A stretch of 58,297 bases of DNA, from contig JADKDU010000018.1 in assembly GCA_016714495.1 (NCBI GenBank), forward strand, positions 1-58,297, read 5' to 3'. This document shows positions 44,126 through 53,180 of the stretch, one piece after another; position 1 is the first letter of the stretch, and the number at the start of each line of letters is the position of its first letter. The position numbers were made by a program, and so were the translations under genes. The notes below the pieces were generated by a model. That model was not told where the DNA came from. It did not search any database and saw nothing but the letters and a program-made list of their open reading frames with translations. The DNA is from Hyphomonadaceae bacterium. Its GTDB lineage: Bacteria; Pseudomonadota; Alphaproteobacteria; Caulobacterales; Hyphomonadaceae.

Positions 44126-44227
44126 GGCTAGCCCTTCCTGCCGGTCGCCCGCGATGGCAAGCGCGCCGGTCTTCACCACAACGCTTCTTCTACCCAGCGC
44201 GCTTCACTGCAAATGACGGTCACACGC

Positions 44228-45486
44228 TCACCCAAGCGCTCCTGCGGCCAGGTGTGAGCGACCTGAACCTGGGAATAGCGCCTCGCTGTCTGCATCCACA
44301 CCTGCAGCGCGCAGATAGGCTGCTCCGACGCTTGGCCATCTCGATGTCACTCCGGCCTTCCGCGCACGCTCGGCCAGCCTCATCCGACGCGCATCGTCTG
44401 TCAGCAAGCTTCCTATCTCGTCTCCAAATGCATCGCTGTCGCCGAAAGGGCAAAGCACGCCGACGCCGTTCGCCAGCGCTTCCGCCGCGTGCCAGTAGGG
44501 GGTTGAGACGATCGGGCGGCCAAGTGCGATTGCATAGCTCAACGTGCCGGACGTAATCTGGGCTTGCGTAAGATAGGGCGTTACATAGACGTCGGTCGCC
44601 TGAAGCAGGTCGATGAGTTCGTCATCCGCCATGTATTTGTCGATAAAGCGGACGGCGCGCGCGACATCGAGGTTGGCGGCAAGCTGCACAAGACTTTCAC
44701 GATAGGCTTCACCTCGCTCGCGAACGAGATTGGGATGTGTCGCACCGGCGACCACGTAAAGCGCATCCGGCGCGCTGTATAGAATCTTGGGCATCGCCCG
44801 GATCACGGTCTCGATGCCCTTATTCGGTGACAGCAGTCCGAACGTCATGAGCGTTGGACGGCTGTCCAGTCCGAAGCGCTGCTTGAACGCGCCCGTTGCA
44901 GCCGGCGGCCGCGACGGCGCGCCGTGCGGAATGACGACAAGCTTGGACGCTGGGGCGTCATAAACGGTTTGAAGGAGACGGGCCCCGGTGTCCGCCATCA
45001 CGATCACCGCGTGAGCAAGGTCGACAATCGCGTTGAGGACCCGGCGCTGATCAGCGTTGGGCGCAGCCAGCACCGTATGGAGAGTGACGATGATCGGCGC
45101 CCGCAGGGCGCGCAACATCAGCAGCAGGTGCTCGCCTGCTGTTCCGCCGAAAATCCCGAACTCATGCTGCACGAAGACCGCGCCTGCGCCGGAGCGGTTG
45201 ATGGCCTTCGCAACCGCGAGATAGTCGGCCGCCCTCTCCTGCTGGACGACATGATTGACGTCGGGGCCGAACGTATAGAATCCGGGCTCGCGGTCATTCA
45301 TGGCGACAACGTCCCACGCCACGCGCGGATCAGCGGCCGTGAGGCCACGAAGAAGGTCACGGGTGAACGTCGCAATCCCACAGACACGTGGCTGAAATTC
45401 CCGATCAACGCAGCTCTTTCCAGCCCGGCGTTCTCCGCGCCGGTCACGTCTGCGGCGGTGCTCGCATCCCAAGCGGAAATGCCCAT
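44228..45486 (-). pseudogene. GT4-family glycosyltransferase, one frameshift near the start
   Basis: The main frame gives a GT-B glycosyltransferase: VCGIATFTRDLLRGL (donor-side Gly loop), VFVQHEFGIFGG, VVIPHGAPSRPPA, FGLLSPNKGIETVIRAM, ATDVYVTPYLTQAQITSGTL and the GT4 E-x7-E-like end. The N-terminus (MGISAWDASTAADVTG, ERAALIGNF) is in another frame; one base is missing near 45385, where GGGAATTTCAGCC should encode GNF-x-PRVCG. Such enzymes build capsular or storage glycans with nucleotide-sugar donors. An exact EcfG promoter lies 33 bases upstream of 45486. Confidence 0.85.
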
Positions 45487-45518
45487 GCGGGTCTCCCGAA
45501 TAAGTGGATCATTTCTGC

Positions 45519-45543
45519 AACGTTGCCTCCAGAGGCCTGTTCC
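45519..45543 (-). promoter_or_regulatory. EcfG (general stress response) promoter
   Basis: On the minus strand, GGAAC (45543-45539), 16 bases, CGTT (45522-45519), 33 bases upstream of the glycosyltransferase start. Exact consensus. Confidence 0.78.
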
Positions 45544-45592
45544 AGCTCAAACAACAAAGGTCAAAAAAAGCACGCAGAAATGCTGCGGACTG

Positions 45593-45838
45593 CTATTCCT
45601 GCCTGACAGCGCGCAGACTGACCGCGAGCCCCGCAAGGCCGGCGGCGACATCGCCATGCCCCTCGCCGCGGCGCGCGCTGGCTAGGCTTTCCAGCTCAGC
45701 GCAGATCGTCTCGCAATCGATCAGTCCTTTTTCGATGAGCGCCATGGTGAGTATTTCCGCAAGGTGCCCTTGCACTGTTCGAGAGACGTCCTGCGGCTGA
45801 TCGACCAAGGCAGCTTGCTCCTTGCGCATAACCACCAA
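45593..45838 (-). CDS. Small hypothetical protein downstream of the Crp regulator
   Basis: An 81-residue helical protein (TVQGHLAEILTMALIEKGL, CETICAELESLASARRGEG) without signal or membrane segment. Not recognised. It starts 80 bases after the Crp gene and is probably in its operon. Confidence 0.55.
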   Translation of the reverse strand: MVVMRKEQAALVDQPQDVSRTVQGHLAEILTMALIEKGLIDCETICAELESLASARRGEGHGDVAAGLAGLAVSLRAVRQE

Positions 45839-45918
45839 CGGCGCTGGCCGCCCGTATGTTGCAATCTGACCTGCTTTATCACGGCGCCGCGCCAGTGACC
45901 GCCTGGCCGCTGACGGGA

Positions 45919-46671
45919 TCAGGAGTGCGGCGTGCTCGAATACTCTGGCGTCCCGCGTTCGTAGACGTCGAGCAATGGCCGGGCGATCCGCGTCAGTGCG
46001 GCGACGTCATGGAGCGTCACCCGTTTGCTGTGGACCGTCGCGATGCCGCGTTCCCGGAAACTCTTGACGACGCGATTGACGTGGACATTTGAGATGCCGA
46101 GATGATCGCCCAGCTGCTCCTGGGTCATCGGCAGGTCGTACTCGACAAGGCTGTCCCCTGCGCCGCTTGATATCACAAGCCGGCCGCGGAAATCGACAAG
46201 AAGCATCGCCAGCCGTTCTTCGGCATCGCCCTGCCCCAGGCTCGTCACCCACGAATGCAGCCGGCGCTCTTCCTCGAGGATCTGCCAGGTACAGCGCAGG
46301 GCGACATCCGCATCGCCAGCGTAGGCATCGCGAAGGCGTCGGTGATCGATCTGCTCCAGTACGGCGTCGCTGAGGGTCTGTACCGCGTCCGGATGGCGCG
46401 TCACGAACATGCTTTTCACCGCAAAAAGGTCGCCGGGAAGGAAAATGAGGATGAACTGCGCTCGCCCGTCGTCCAGACGGCGGATGCGCCCTGCCCACCC
46501 TTCCCGGACGCGGTAGACGTAATCATGTTCGGTATTGGCGTTAATCAGCGTTTCATTGGGGCCAAGCCGCCGAACCGACTTCGACATCAGGCCCAGTATT
46601 TTTGCCTCGCCCCGCTTGAGCGGTTCATCCAGCTCGGGCCGGTGGAGCGCAAAGCCTGCGGAGTCGCTCAT
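45919..46671 (-). CDS. Crp/Fnr-family transcriptional regulator (stress island)
   Basis: This 250-residue protein has an N-terminal sensor barrel (LGPNETLINANTEHDYVYRV, FILIFLPGDLFAVKSMFV) and a C-terminal winged helix with recognition helix (PMTQEQLGDHLGISNVHVNRVVKSF). No Fe-S cysteine cluster. It resembles the Crp-type regulators of alphaproteobacterial nitrogen-oxide and stress genes. An exact EcfG promoter lies 80 bases upstream, so it would be made under general stress and could pass the signal on to a second set of genes. Intact. Confidence 0.9.
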   Translation of the reverse strand: MSDSAGFALHRPELDEPLKRGEAKILGLMSKSVRRLGPNETLINANTEHDYVYRVREGWAGRIRRLDDGRAQFILIFLPGDLFAVKSMFVTRHPDAVQTLSDAVLEQIDHRRLRDAYAGDADVALRCTWQILEEERRLHSWVTSLGQGDAEERLAMLLVDFRGRLVISSGAGDSLVEYDLPMTQEQLGDHLGISNVHVNRVVKSFRERGIATVHSKRVTLHDVAALTRIARPLLDVYERGTPEYSSTPHS

Positions 46672-46750
46672 CTAAGCCGTCCTTCGCATCTCCCTTGGGA
46701 GGTCAGGAAACAACCCCCCTGTGGTCACGTGCAGGTTAACCGGGGTTAGA

Positions 46751-46776
46751 AACGCGCTGAAGCGCGCGCGCGTTCC
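46751..46776 (-). promoter_or_regulatory. EcfG (general stress response) promoter
   Basis: On the minus strand, GGAAC (46776-46772), 17 bases, CGTT (46754-46751), 80 bases upstream of the Crp start and 15 bases past the convergent-free SemiSWEET stop. Exact consensus. Confidence 0.75.
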
Positions 46777-46790
46777 AGCGTCGAGCTAGC

Positions 46791-47063
46791 CTAGGCGCCA
46801 TCGCCCAATCGCATGCGCAACGCGACGATGGTGAGCGACAGGATCAGGCAAACGCCGTTGGATACGGCGACCGGCCACGACTGGAGGAGAACGCCGTAGG
46901 CCGTCCAAAGTACGAATGCCGTAACCGTCACGGCAAACATCTTCAACGACACGCCTTTGGCCGATCGCTCCGAGACGATCTTCCCGATCTGCGGGACAAA
47001 ACTCGCCATCGAGCAAATTCCGGCGGCCGAACCGACGATGTTGATCACGAGCGCGTCGTCCAA
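46791..47063 (-). CDS. SemiSWEET-family sugar transporter subunit
   Basis: A 90-residue protein with three membrane helices and the PQ-loop SFVPQIGKIV in the first, as in bacterial SemiSWEETs, which dimerise into a sugar uniporter pathway. The conserved Asn/Trp-type second-half residues (LWTAYGVLLQSW) are present. It lies three bases downstream of the zinc dehydrogenase gene, so co-transcribed. Substrate unknown. Confidence 0.85.
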   Translation of the reverse strand: MDDALVINIVGSAAGICSMASFVPQIGKIVSERSAKGVSLKMFAVTVTAFVLWTAYGVLLQSWPVAVSNGVCLILSLTIVALRMRLGDGA

Positions 47064-47066
47064 ACG

Positions 47067-48241
47067 TCAGCTCGGTTTCAGGACAACCTTGGTGAACTCA
47101 TCCTGCTTCTCCTTGAATCCTTTGTAGCCGTCGGGCCCGTCACCGAGGGACAGCCTGTGGCTAATGAGGAAGGTTGTATCGATCTTGCCTTCGAGGATCA
47201 GCGCGAGCAGTTGCTGGGAGTATTTCTGGACGTGGGTCTGACCGGTGCGGATGGTCAGCCCTTTCTGCATGATTGCGCCGAGCGGAATGGCGTCCGCGAA
47301 GCCGCCATAGACACCGGGCATGGAGAGCGTGCCGGCCTTGCGACAGGCCTGAACGGCTTCGCGGAACACATGTGGGCGATCAGTGCCGAGCTTGGTTGTG
47401 GTCTTTACCGTGTCGATGACATTGTCCATCGTCATGCCATGGGCTTCCATGCCGACGGCGTCGATGCAGCTGTCCGGGCCCCGGCCGCCTGTGATCTCGT
47501 CAAGCGCCTCCAGTACATTCACGTCCTTGTAGTTGAGGGTCTGTGCGCCAAGCTTGCGCGCCAGAGCCAGACGGTTCGGATAGTGATCGATCGCGATCAC
47601 CTGCTCGGCCCCCATGACAAGCGCGCTCTGGATTGCAAAAAGCCCAACCGGGCCGCAGCCCAGACTGCGACGGTGTCGCCTGGCTGGATGTTACAGTTCT
47701 CGGCCGCCATCCATCCCGTTGGCAGGATGTCCGAAAGGAACAGCACCTGATCGTCAGGAACGCCCTCGGGCACCTTGATCGGTCCCACATCGGAGAATGG
47801 CACGCGCGCATACTCGGCCTGGCCGCCTGCATAGCCCCCTGTCATGTGGGAGTAGCCGAACAACCCCGCTGCTGGGCGGCCATAGGCGGTGTCGGATATC
47901 TCCATATTCTCCGCAGGATTGGAATTGTCGCACGCTGAGAAGAAGTCGTGCTCACAGAAGAAGCACTGGCCGCACGCGATCACGAAGGGGACGACGACGC
48001 GATCGCCAACCTTCAACTTGGTGTTGCTCGCGTCGACATCGACGACCTCGCCCATGAATTCATGGCCAAGAATGTCACCGGACTTCATCGAGGGAATAAG
48101 GCCATTGTAGATGTGCAGGTCGGAGCCGCAGATCGCCGTGGACGTGATCTTGATGATCGCGTCACGGGGATTGATCCGGACGGGATCGGGAACCGTGTCC
48201 ACCCGCATATCGTGTCGGCCATGCCAGACGAGCGCGCGCAT
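47067..48241 (-). pseudogene. Zinc-dependent alcohol dehydrogenase, one frameshift
   Basis: The two frames give about 390 residues of a class III-type zinc dehydrogenase. The N-terminal part has CGSDLHIYNG and GHEFMGEVVD (catalytic zinc Cys and His-Glu) and the four-Cys structural zinc site CGQCFFCEHDFFSAC; the C-terminal half has EQVIAIDHYPNRLALA, DAVGMEAHG and FLISHRLSL. The break is near 47660, where TGGGCTGCGGCCCGG should read TGGGGCTGCGGCCCGG (one G lost), restoring VAVWGCGPVGLFAIQSA with the NAD loop. It likely oxidises glutathione-conjugated or small alcohols/aldehydes. Unit: SRPBCC - ADH - SemiSWEET. Confidence 0.88.
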
Positions 48242-48257
48242 GTCGTAGTCTCCGTGT

Positions 48258-48821
48258 TCAGGAAGCGGGTTTGTCTTGGTTTGCGGGAGATGTCGCGATC
48301 TCGCCCGTTTCCATGAGCTGTTTGAAACGCCTGAGGTCGCGCTTGGCCTGGATGTGTGGGTCCTTCTGCATCCAGCCGGCGACCATGCGCCCTGCTCCGC
48401 CCATCGGCGGCTTGAAGCTGATGAGCGCCCGGACCTCCGTGCCGCGTCCTTCGGTAGACGGCCGGAACTCAATTGTGCCTGCATTGTCGACGCTGGCGTC
48501 AGGCAGCGACGCCCATGAAATCCGGCGGCCGGGTTCGTCTTCTGTTATCTCGGAATCCCATTCCGCCGTCCCACCGGGCGCGTTGACGACCCAGTGGGAT
48601 CGCCGGTCGCTGCCGACGGTGACTGACACAATGTTTTCCATGAATCTTGGGAGGTTCGAGAAATTCCGCCAGAACGTGTAGAGCTGTTCGGCCGGGACGT
48701 TGATCGTGACCGCGCAGACGAAGTTCGACTTGTACGGCCCCTCATGCTTTTCCTTCTTCACGGCCGGCGGCAGGATGTCGGCGTGCGTGCCGTTTTCGGT
48801 TTCGAACATCTCCATGTTCAA
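48258..48821 (-). CDS. SRPBCC-family lipid/aromatic-binding protein
   Basis: This 187-residue protein has a START-like fold: FVCAVTINVPAEQLYTFW, NFSNLPRFMENIVSV, DRRSHWVV, ISWASLPDASVDNAG and the long C-terminal helix. Members bind hydrophobic ligands or act as polyketide cyclases; those with the NFSNLPRFM element are common next to stress and membrane proteins. It overlaps the next upstream gene by four bases and precedes ADH by 16 bases, so it is the middle of an operon. Intact. Confidence 0.85.
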   Translation of the reverse strand: MNMEMFETENGTHADILPPAVKKEKHEGPYKSNFVCAVTINVPAEQLYTFWRNFSNLPRFMENIVSVTVGSDRRSHWVVNAPGGTAEWDSEITEDEPGRRISWASLPDASVDNAGTIEFRPSTEGRGTEVRALISFKPPMGGAGRMVAGWMQKDPHIQAKRDLRRFKQLMETGEIATSPANQDKPAS

Positions 48822-49006
48822 TCCTTCCTCATTGCCCGCGTCACGTCGCGCGGATCCTTGCCGGGCCCGCGCGCCTCGCCTGCTGGCGGCGGCATGACGC
48901 CTGCATCCGTCAATGCGCGATTTCTCTCGCCGCCCTTCGTTCCCTGAATGGCGGTATCGGAGACCTTCTCATTCTCTCCGCCCGCCTTCTTGTCCCTGTC
49001 CGACAT
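48818..49006 (-). CDS. Small hydrophilic hypothetical protein
   Basis: 62 residues, highly charged and disordered (SDRDKKAGGENEKVSDTA, PPPAGEARGPGKDPRD). It sits between the SDR and SRPBCC genes with one- to four-base junctions, which supports it being real. Composition resembles small stress-island proteins. No family recognised. Confidence 0.6.
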   Translation of the reverse strand: MSDRDKKAGGENEKVSDTAIQGTKGGERNRALTDAGVMPPPAGEARGPGKDPRDVTRAMRKD

Positions 49007-49007
49007 C

Positions 49008-49818
49008 TCAGTGCTCCTTCGCGCTTCCCGGCTCAGCCATCTTGCGGTGCGCTTCGGCGGATGCGGTCTTCGGCAGGATGTTGGCCATGGCCGCTTGCAC
49101 CTTGTTCTTCAGGCCATGCACGACGCTGGCTTCGCCCTTGAGCATCGCGTCGTAACCCGTCTTTGCGACGTCGGCCGGGTCGTCCTTGTTCTTCGCCTCG
49201 CCTACCTTGGTGTCCAGCATGTCGGCCCGCTCGAAGAAATTGGTATCGGTCGGGCCCGGCATGAGGCAGGTGAGTGTAACGCCGCTGTCCTTCAGTTCGT
49301 TGCGCAGACCGTAGGCAAAATTATCGATGAAGGCCTTCGACCAGTTGTAGACGGCCGAGAAACTGCCAGGGAGAATACCCGCGATCGATCCTACGATCAG
49401 GACGCGCCCGGCGCCGGCGGCTCGCATATCGCGCACCAGGTCATGCAGTCAGCCAGACCGTACCACGCACATTGGTATCGATGACGTGATCGATGTCTTC
49501 GCGCGATTCATCCAGGAACGCGCGGCCAAGCCCGTGTCCAGCATTGGCGATGAGGTGCTCGACGGGGCCAAGCGTGCGGGCCTTGCGCACAAGCTGATCC
49601 ACGCCATCGCGGGTGGCCAGATCCACCTCCAGGGCGTGCACATCGCAGCCAGTTGCGCAAAGCGCATCACGCACCCGCTGAATCTCCGGCTCGTCGGCGG
49701 CGATCAGCAGCCGCATCCCGTCGGCGGCACAGAGCCTTGCGAGTTCGAGACCGATGCCGCTCGACGCGCCGGTGATGACGGCAAGCTTGCCGCGCTCTTG
49801 GTTGTCCGATCGTGCCAT
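49008..49818 (-). pseudogene. SDR-family oxidoreductase, one frameshift
   Basis: First frame: VITGASSGIGLELARL, LIANAGHGLGR and TNVRGTVWLT; second frame: VLIVGSIAGILPG (catalytic Ser), VYNWSKAFIDNFAYGL (Tyr and Lys) and LMPGPTDTNFF. They join near 49438, where CTGACTGCATGACCTGG encodes ...LTA-stop, and a one-base shift gives LHDLVRDMRAAGAG. Repaired length about 270. Typical SDR of unknown substrate, NAD(P)-dependent. First gene of the SDR - small - SRPBCC - ADH - SemiSWEET unit. Confidence 0.85.
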
Positions 49819-49989
49819 CCGGTGCTTCTCTTCGGGAAAGGCGATGCTCCAATTTAACAAAGGACAACAATTAAAACTGTCGCCATTGCCGCGCGTCCTG
49901 AGAGAGAGCTAAGCCGAGGAGCGCCCGCGCCAATATCCGGCATCGCATGAGATCTGCTTTTGCGCAGATGAATGCGCGGACGCCCTGCG

Positions 49990-50621
49990 CTAGAGACGAT
50001 CGCGCCACTCATCGAGCAGACACTCAGCGCTAACCGTCTCGACCTGCTGCCCGTAGCGATGCTGATAGACCGTCATGACGGCGTCGTGCGTTTCGTCCGC
50101 CGAGCTGCATAAGGCGTCCATGACCACGATCGCGCGATAACCCAGATCAATCGCGCCAAGCACGGTCGCAAGCACGCACACGTCGGTTTCGCCGCCTGTG
50201 ACAATCAAAGTCCCGCAGGCGCGCGCCTGCAAAAGCGCGTGTAGCCTTCCATCGCTCCATGGCGAGTACGTCCGCTTGTCAAACGTCAAAGCGGGCGGGC
50301 ACACCGCCGCCAATTCCGGCAGCGCCACCCTTGTCCCTCGCCCAGGCTGGCTTAAGGTCATCATCGGCCAACGCTGCCAATACCGACCCCAGGCGCCTGC
50401 GGCCTCGCCAGATGCGCCGCAGGAATGAAACGGGTGAAAATCGTCGCTGGCGCATGCTCGCGCGCGATCGCGGCGACGACCGGTCGCACCCTCTCCATCC
50501 AGGGCGTTCTCCAGGCCGTTTCTTCGGCAAACATGCGTTGCATGTCCACGCAAAGGTGGACCGATCCCGGCGGGATCTTGCCGTGCCGAAGCTCCGCCTG
50601 AAGCTGGCTTGGCGCGCTCAA
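49990..50621 (-). pseudogene. Isochorismatase-like cysteine hydrolase, one frameshift
   Basis: N-terminal frame: VHLCVDMQRMFAEET (catalytic Asp) and ATIFTRFIPA; C-terminal frame: TYSPWSDGRLHALLQA, TLIVTGGETDVCVLATVLGA (catalytic Cys) and DALCSSADETHDAVM. They join near 50420 to give RFIPAAHPGEAAGAWGRYW. Likely a TTG start at 50621 overlapping the upstream stop. The family hydrolyses vinyl ethers or amides (nicotinamidase, isochorismatase); substrate unknown. It is coupled to the small gene upstream. Confidence 0.82.
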
Positions 50622-50914
50622 AGCTTGTCGATCACGTGCGCTCTCACGATGATCTCCTTCTGATTGAGGCGGTCCTGCAGTCCAATGCGCACCTCGCGCC
50701 ACCATTCCCGGTCCAGCTCTTGCGTCATGACCTCCAGGACGACGACATCGTCGCGCTCGACGGCGCCCTTATCCGCCCACATGCCTTCGCCAGGCGAGCG
50801 CACGAAGGCGGTCAGGCCGCCGAACTTGTCCGTGAACAGCTTGCCGAGGGATTCGACCTCGCGGCGTACGTCCGAACTTTGCGTAACCGGCAGGAGTATC
50901 TCGATCAGATGCAT
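50618..50914 (-). CDS. Small conserved hypothetical (4-oxalocrotonate-tautomerase-size) protein
   Basis: A 98-residue alpha/beta protein (HLIEILLPVTQSSDVRREV, DVVVLEVMTQELDREWW) without the N-terminal Pro that active tautomerases have, since Met1 is followed by His. It overlaps the isochorismatase gene by four bases and is probably an operon partner. Family not certain. Confidence 0.65.
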   Translation of the reverse strand: MHLIEILLPVTQSSDVRREVESLGKLFTDKFGGLTAFVRSPGEGMWADKGAVERDDVVVLEVMTQELDREWWREVRIGLQDRLNQKEIIVRAHVIDKL

Positions 50915-50986
50915 ATCGGCCTCTCAGGACGTAGCGCGGCGTAGTCGCGCGGCGACCTTCTTTCAGTCGCGGTCAGTCGCGTTCCG

Positions 50987-51011
50987 GCAACTCAATTTGC
51001 TGTGCCGCGTT
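50987..51011 (+). promoter_or_regulatory. Possible EcfG-like promoter (one mismatch)
   Basis: GCAAC, 16 bases, CGTT, ending 43 bases before the alpha/beta hydrolase start. One mismatch in the -35 element. Supported by context only. Confidence 0.4.
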
Positions 51012-51054
51012 GCTACTTGTCCTGTTCGATTTCCTCTAACCCGAAGGCGCCGCC

Positions 51055-52029
51055 ATGCCCGCACGCAAATACAACCGTTCGGCTCGCGGAGATGTTGGAC
51101 GCAACCTTGCAGTCGCGCTTGCTGGCGTCGGCGCCGTCCTCGTGGGAACCGCGCTTTTCAATGTCTCTCAGGCGAAGCGGTTGAATCAGCATCCGCTCGG
51201 TGATTTCGTCACCGTTGACGGCGTGCGCCTGCACTATGTCGAACGCGGCGCGGGTCCGCCCGTGGTGCTCGTCCATGGCAATGCAACCATGCTCCAGGAC
51301 TGGATTGTCTCGGGCGCGCTCGACGCGCTGGCGCAGTCTCATCGCGTCATTGCCTTCGACCGGCCCGGCTTCGGATACAGCGAACGGCCAAGATCGCGCG
51401 TATGGACCCCCACCCTGCAGGCTGAGCTTCTGGCCAAGGCAATCGCGGCGCTGGGCATCAAGGCGCCAACGCTTGTGGGCCATTCCCTCGGCACACAGGT
51501 AGTGATCGCACTGGCCTTGAACCACCCCGAACTCGCTAGCCGGCTGGTGCTGCTGGGCGGCTATTATTATCCGACGGCACGACCGGATGTTCTGCTTGCC
51601 GCTCCAGCAGCGCTGCCTTTCATCGGGGATATTTTGCGCTTCACCCTGTCCCCGCTCCTGGGCGCCGCAATGATCCCGCATGTAAACGCCAAGCTGTTCG
51701 CTCCAGCGGCCGTGCCTGCGATCTGGAAGGACGAATTTCCATTTGGCCTGATGCTACGGCCATCCCAGATCCATGCCGAAGCAGCCGATGGCGCCCTTAT
51801 GGTTCCTTCAGCGTCGGAACTGTCAAAGCGCTATGCCGAGTTGACGCTTCCGATGACGATCATAGCCGGTAAGGGAGACCGCATCGCTGACCCGATCAAA
51901 CAGTCCCGGCGTCTGCACGAGGCGCTGCCGCAAAGCCGGCTGGAGTTGGTGGAAGGCGCAGGACACATGATCCATCATACCGGTCTCGAACGCGTGGTCG
52001 CGGCGATTGAGAACAGCGCCGCTATTTGA
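51055..52029 (+). CDS. Alpha/beta-hydrolase, membrane-anchored
   Basis: The 324-residue protein has an N-terminal basic stretch and one hydrophobic anchor (GRNLAVALAGVGAVLVGTAL). The hydrolase fold shows HYVERGAGPPVVLVHGN (oxyanion HG), nucleophile elbow VGHSLGTQ (Ser), the acid in IAGKGDRIADP and the catalytic His in GAGHMIHH. The intact triad suggests an active esterase, lipase or haloperoxidase-type enzyme facing the periplasm or membrane. It is the rightmost gene of the stress island. Intact. Confidence 0.88.
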   Translation: MPARKYNRSARGDVGRNLAVALAGVGAVLVGTALFNVSQAKRLNQHPLGDFVTVDGVRLHYVERGAGPPVVLVHGNATMLQDWIVSGALDALAQSHRVIAFDRPGFGYSERPRSRVWTPTLQAELLAKAIAALGIKAPTLVGHSLGTQVVIALALNHPELASRLVLLGGYYYPTARPDVLLAAPAALPFIGDILRFTLSPLLGAAMIPHVNAKLFAPAAVPAIWKDEFPFGLMLRPSQIHAEAADGALMVPSASELSKRYAELTLPMTIIAGKGDRIADPIKQSRRLHEALPQSRLELVEGAGHMIHHTGLERVVAAIENSAAI

Positions 52030-52358
52030 CGGTCACGTCCAAAACTTCCGCGATGCTAAGGGGCGGCGGCGCATCCCTCTTCCGTGTCTGCGTGGATTCG
52101 GCGGCGCTGCGAACGTGCTAAGAGCTGATCATCGTCAGCCACTGGCATAGCCGCTGAAGGCTGAGCGCGAATCGCGCTCGGATACAACAGCGGGAGCGCA
52201 GAACGCGCCAACTGACAAACCCCCTCATGTCCGCGGCCATACATTCAAAACAACGACCCACATCCGAACCGCGCATCGTTTCGTCTGCTGCAACCGCCGG
52301 AAAAGTGATTCATGCTTCGAATGGCGGCGCCACGGACGTCTTCAACCACCGGCCAGGC
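52030..52358. other. Intergenic region with no gene recognised
   Basis: 329 bases between the hydrolase and the end of the lasso maturase. I looked here for a lasso precursor (short leader ending in Thr at the penultimate position, Gly/Ala-started core with Asp/Glu at 7-9) and found none. No RNA or repeat seen. Confidence 0.5.
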
Positions 52359-53129
52359 TTAGACGGACATGATAGGCGTGAACTGGCCTGCGTATTCGCT
52401 CGACTCGTTCAGCAGCACATCTCCATGCTGGACCCAACAATGCGCGCCGAAGGGCTGTGCCTGAACGCCGAACACCCAATCGGGAAACAGTTGTCGACGC
52501 GCCATGAACTCGATGAGCTCGAGTCCATCATACATGCACAGGTACGCACGTGGATACCACGGTCGCCGCAATTGATAGATCGCCGTGGTGCGCCTCAGAG
52601 CGTGGAGGCGGTCCGCCTTGCCATCAGCCGTCACCTTGCCATCAGCCGCCGCCTTGCGTTGGCGCACGCCGCGAACGACCTCATAGAGATGGCGCCTCTT
52701 GAGCAGGCAGGAAGCGCGATGGGAGGCCAGGAAGAAGTCTACGACATCGCCTATGCCAATTCGCACGTCGACGCGTAGATCACGTTGCATTCCAAAGGCG
52801 CGCTGATCATCAGGATGGAAGATGTTCGAAGCGGGGCGCTGGAGCGACCGGAACGCCCGCGCGTCCCCGCCCTGCTCGTCCTCTTTGACCAGTCCGGCGT
52901 CGAGCAGAGGTCGGCGGTGCGTTTCAAACGCCTCGGTGATCGCAGCGTCCAAATCGAGTTCGGCCCTGCCAGCGGGGCCGACTGCAATCGAAATGGCGCT
53001 GTAGTCATCGCGCTTCAGGTCTAGGAATATGCCTTGGCCCTCGGTGCGACAAAAAGACGACGACTGGTGGAATTTGCGATGCCAAGCTTTTCGTTGATGA
53101 GCGATTCGCGACGTCCTGGAGAAGGCCAT
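52359..53129 (-). CDS. Lasso-peptide maturation protease, fused B1-B2 (McjB-like), orphan
   Basis: About 257 residues. The N-terminal part (FCRTEGQGIFLDLKRDDYSA, then TEAFETHRRPLLDAGLV) looks like the PqqD-type leader-recognition element. The C-terminal half matches B2 transglutaminase-like proteases: RRPWYPRAYLCMYDGLELI with the catalytic Cys, LFPDWVFGVQ, and AHCWVQHGDVLLNESSEY with the His and acid. This enzyme cuts the leader from a lasso precursor. Neither a precursor nor the asparagine-synthetase-like cyclase (C) is nearby. An internal repeat (ADGKVTADGKAD) near residue 165 may be a small duplication. Start 53129 is tentative; the frame opens at 53153. Confidence 0.8.
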   Translation of the reverse strand: MAFSRTSRIAHQRKAWHRKFHQSSSFCRTEGQGIFLDLKRDDYSAISIAVGPAGRAELDLDAAITEAFETHRRPLLDAGLVKEDEQGGDARAFRSLQRPASNIFHPDDQRAFGMQRDLRVDVRIGIGDVVDFFLASHRASCLLKRRHLYEVVRGVRQRKAAADGKVTADGKADRLHALRRTTAIYQLRRPWYPRAYLCMYDGLELIEFMARRQLFPDWVFGVQAQPFGAHCWVQHGDVLLNESSEYAGQFTPIMSV

Positions 53130-53180
53130 CTGCCGGTCCACCCTCATCATCACGATCGACTGCCTGGTGAGACGAGAACG

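Noticed and set aside
50941..51000. EcfG promoter before the 50914 minus-strand gene
   Set aside because: A GGAAC on the minus strand lacks a -10 at the right distance.
52030..52358. Lasso-peptide precursor gene
   Set aside because: No short frame with a suitable leader and ring-forming core was found on either strand.
52600..52660. Short DNA repeat (CCATCAGCCG-type) as an insertion signature
   Set aside because: A local in-frame duplication inside the lasso maturase, too short to indicate a mobile element.
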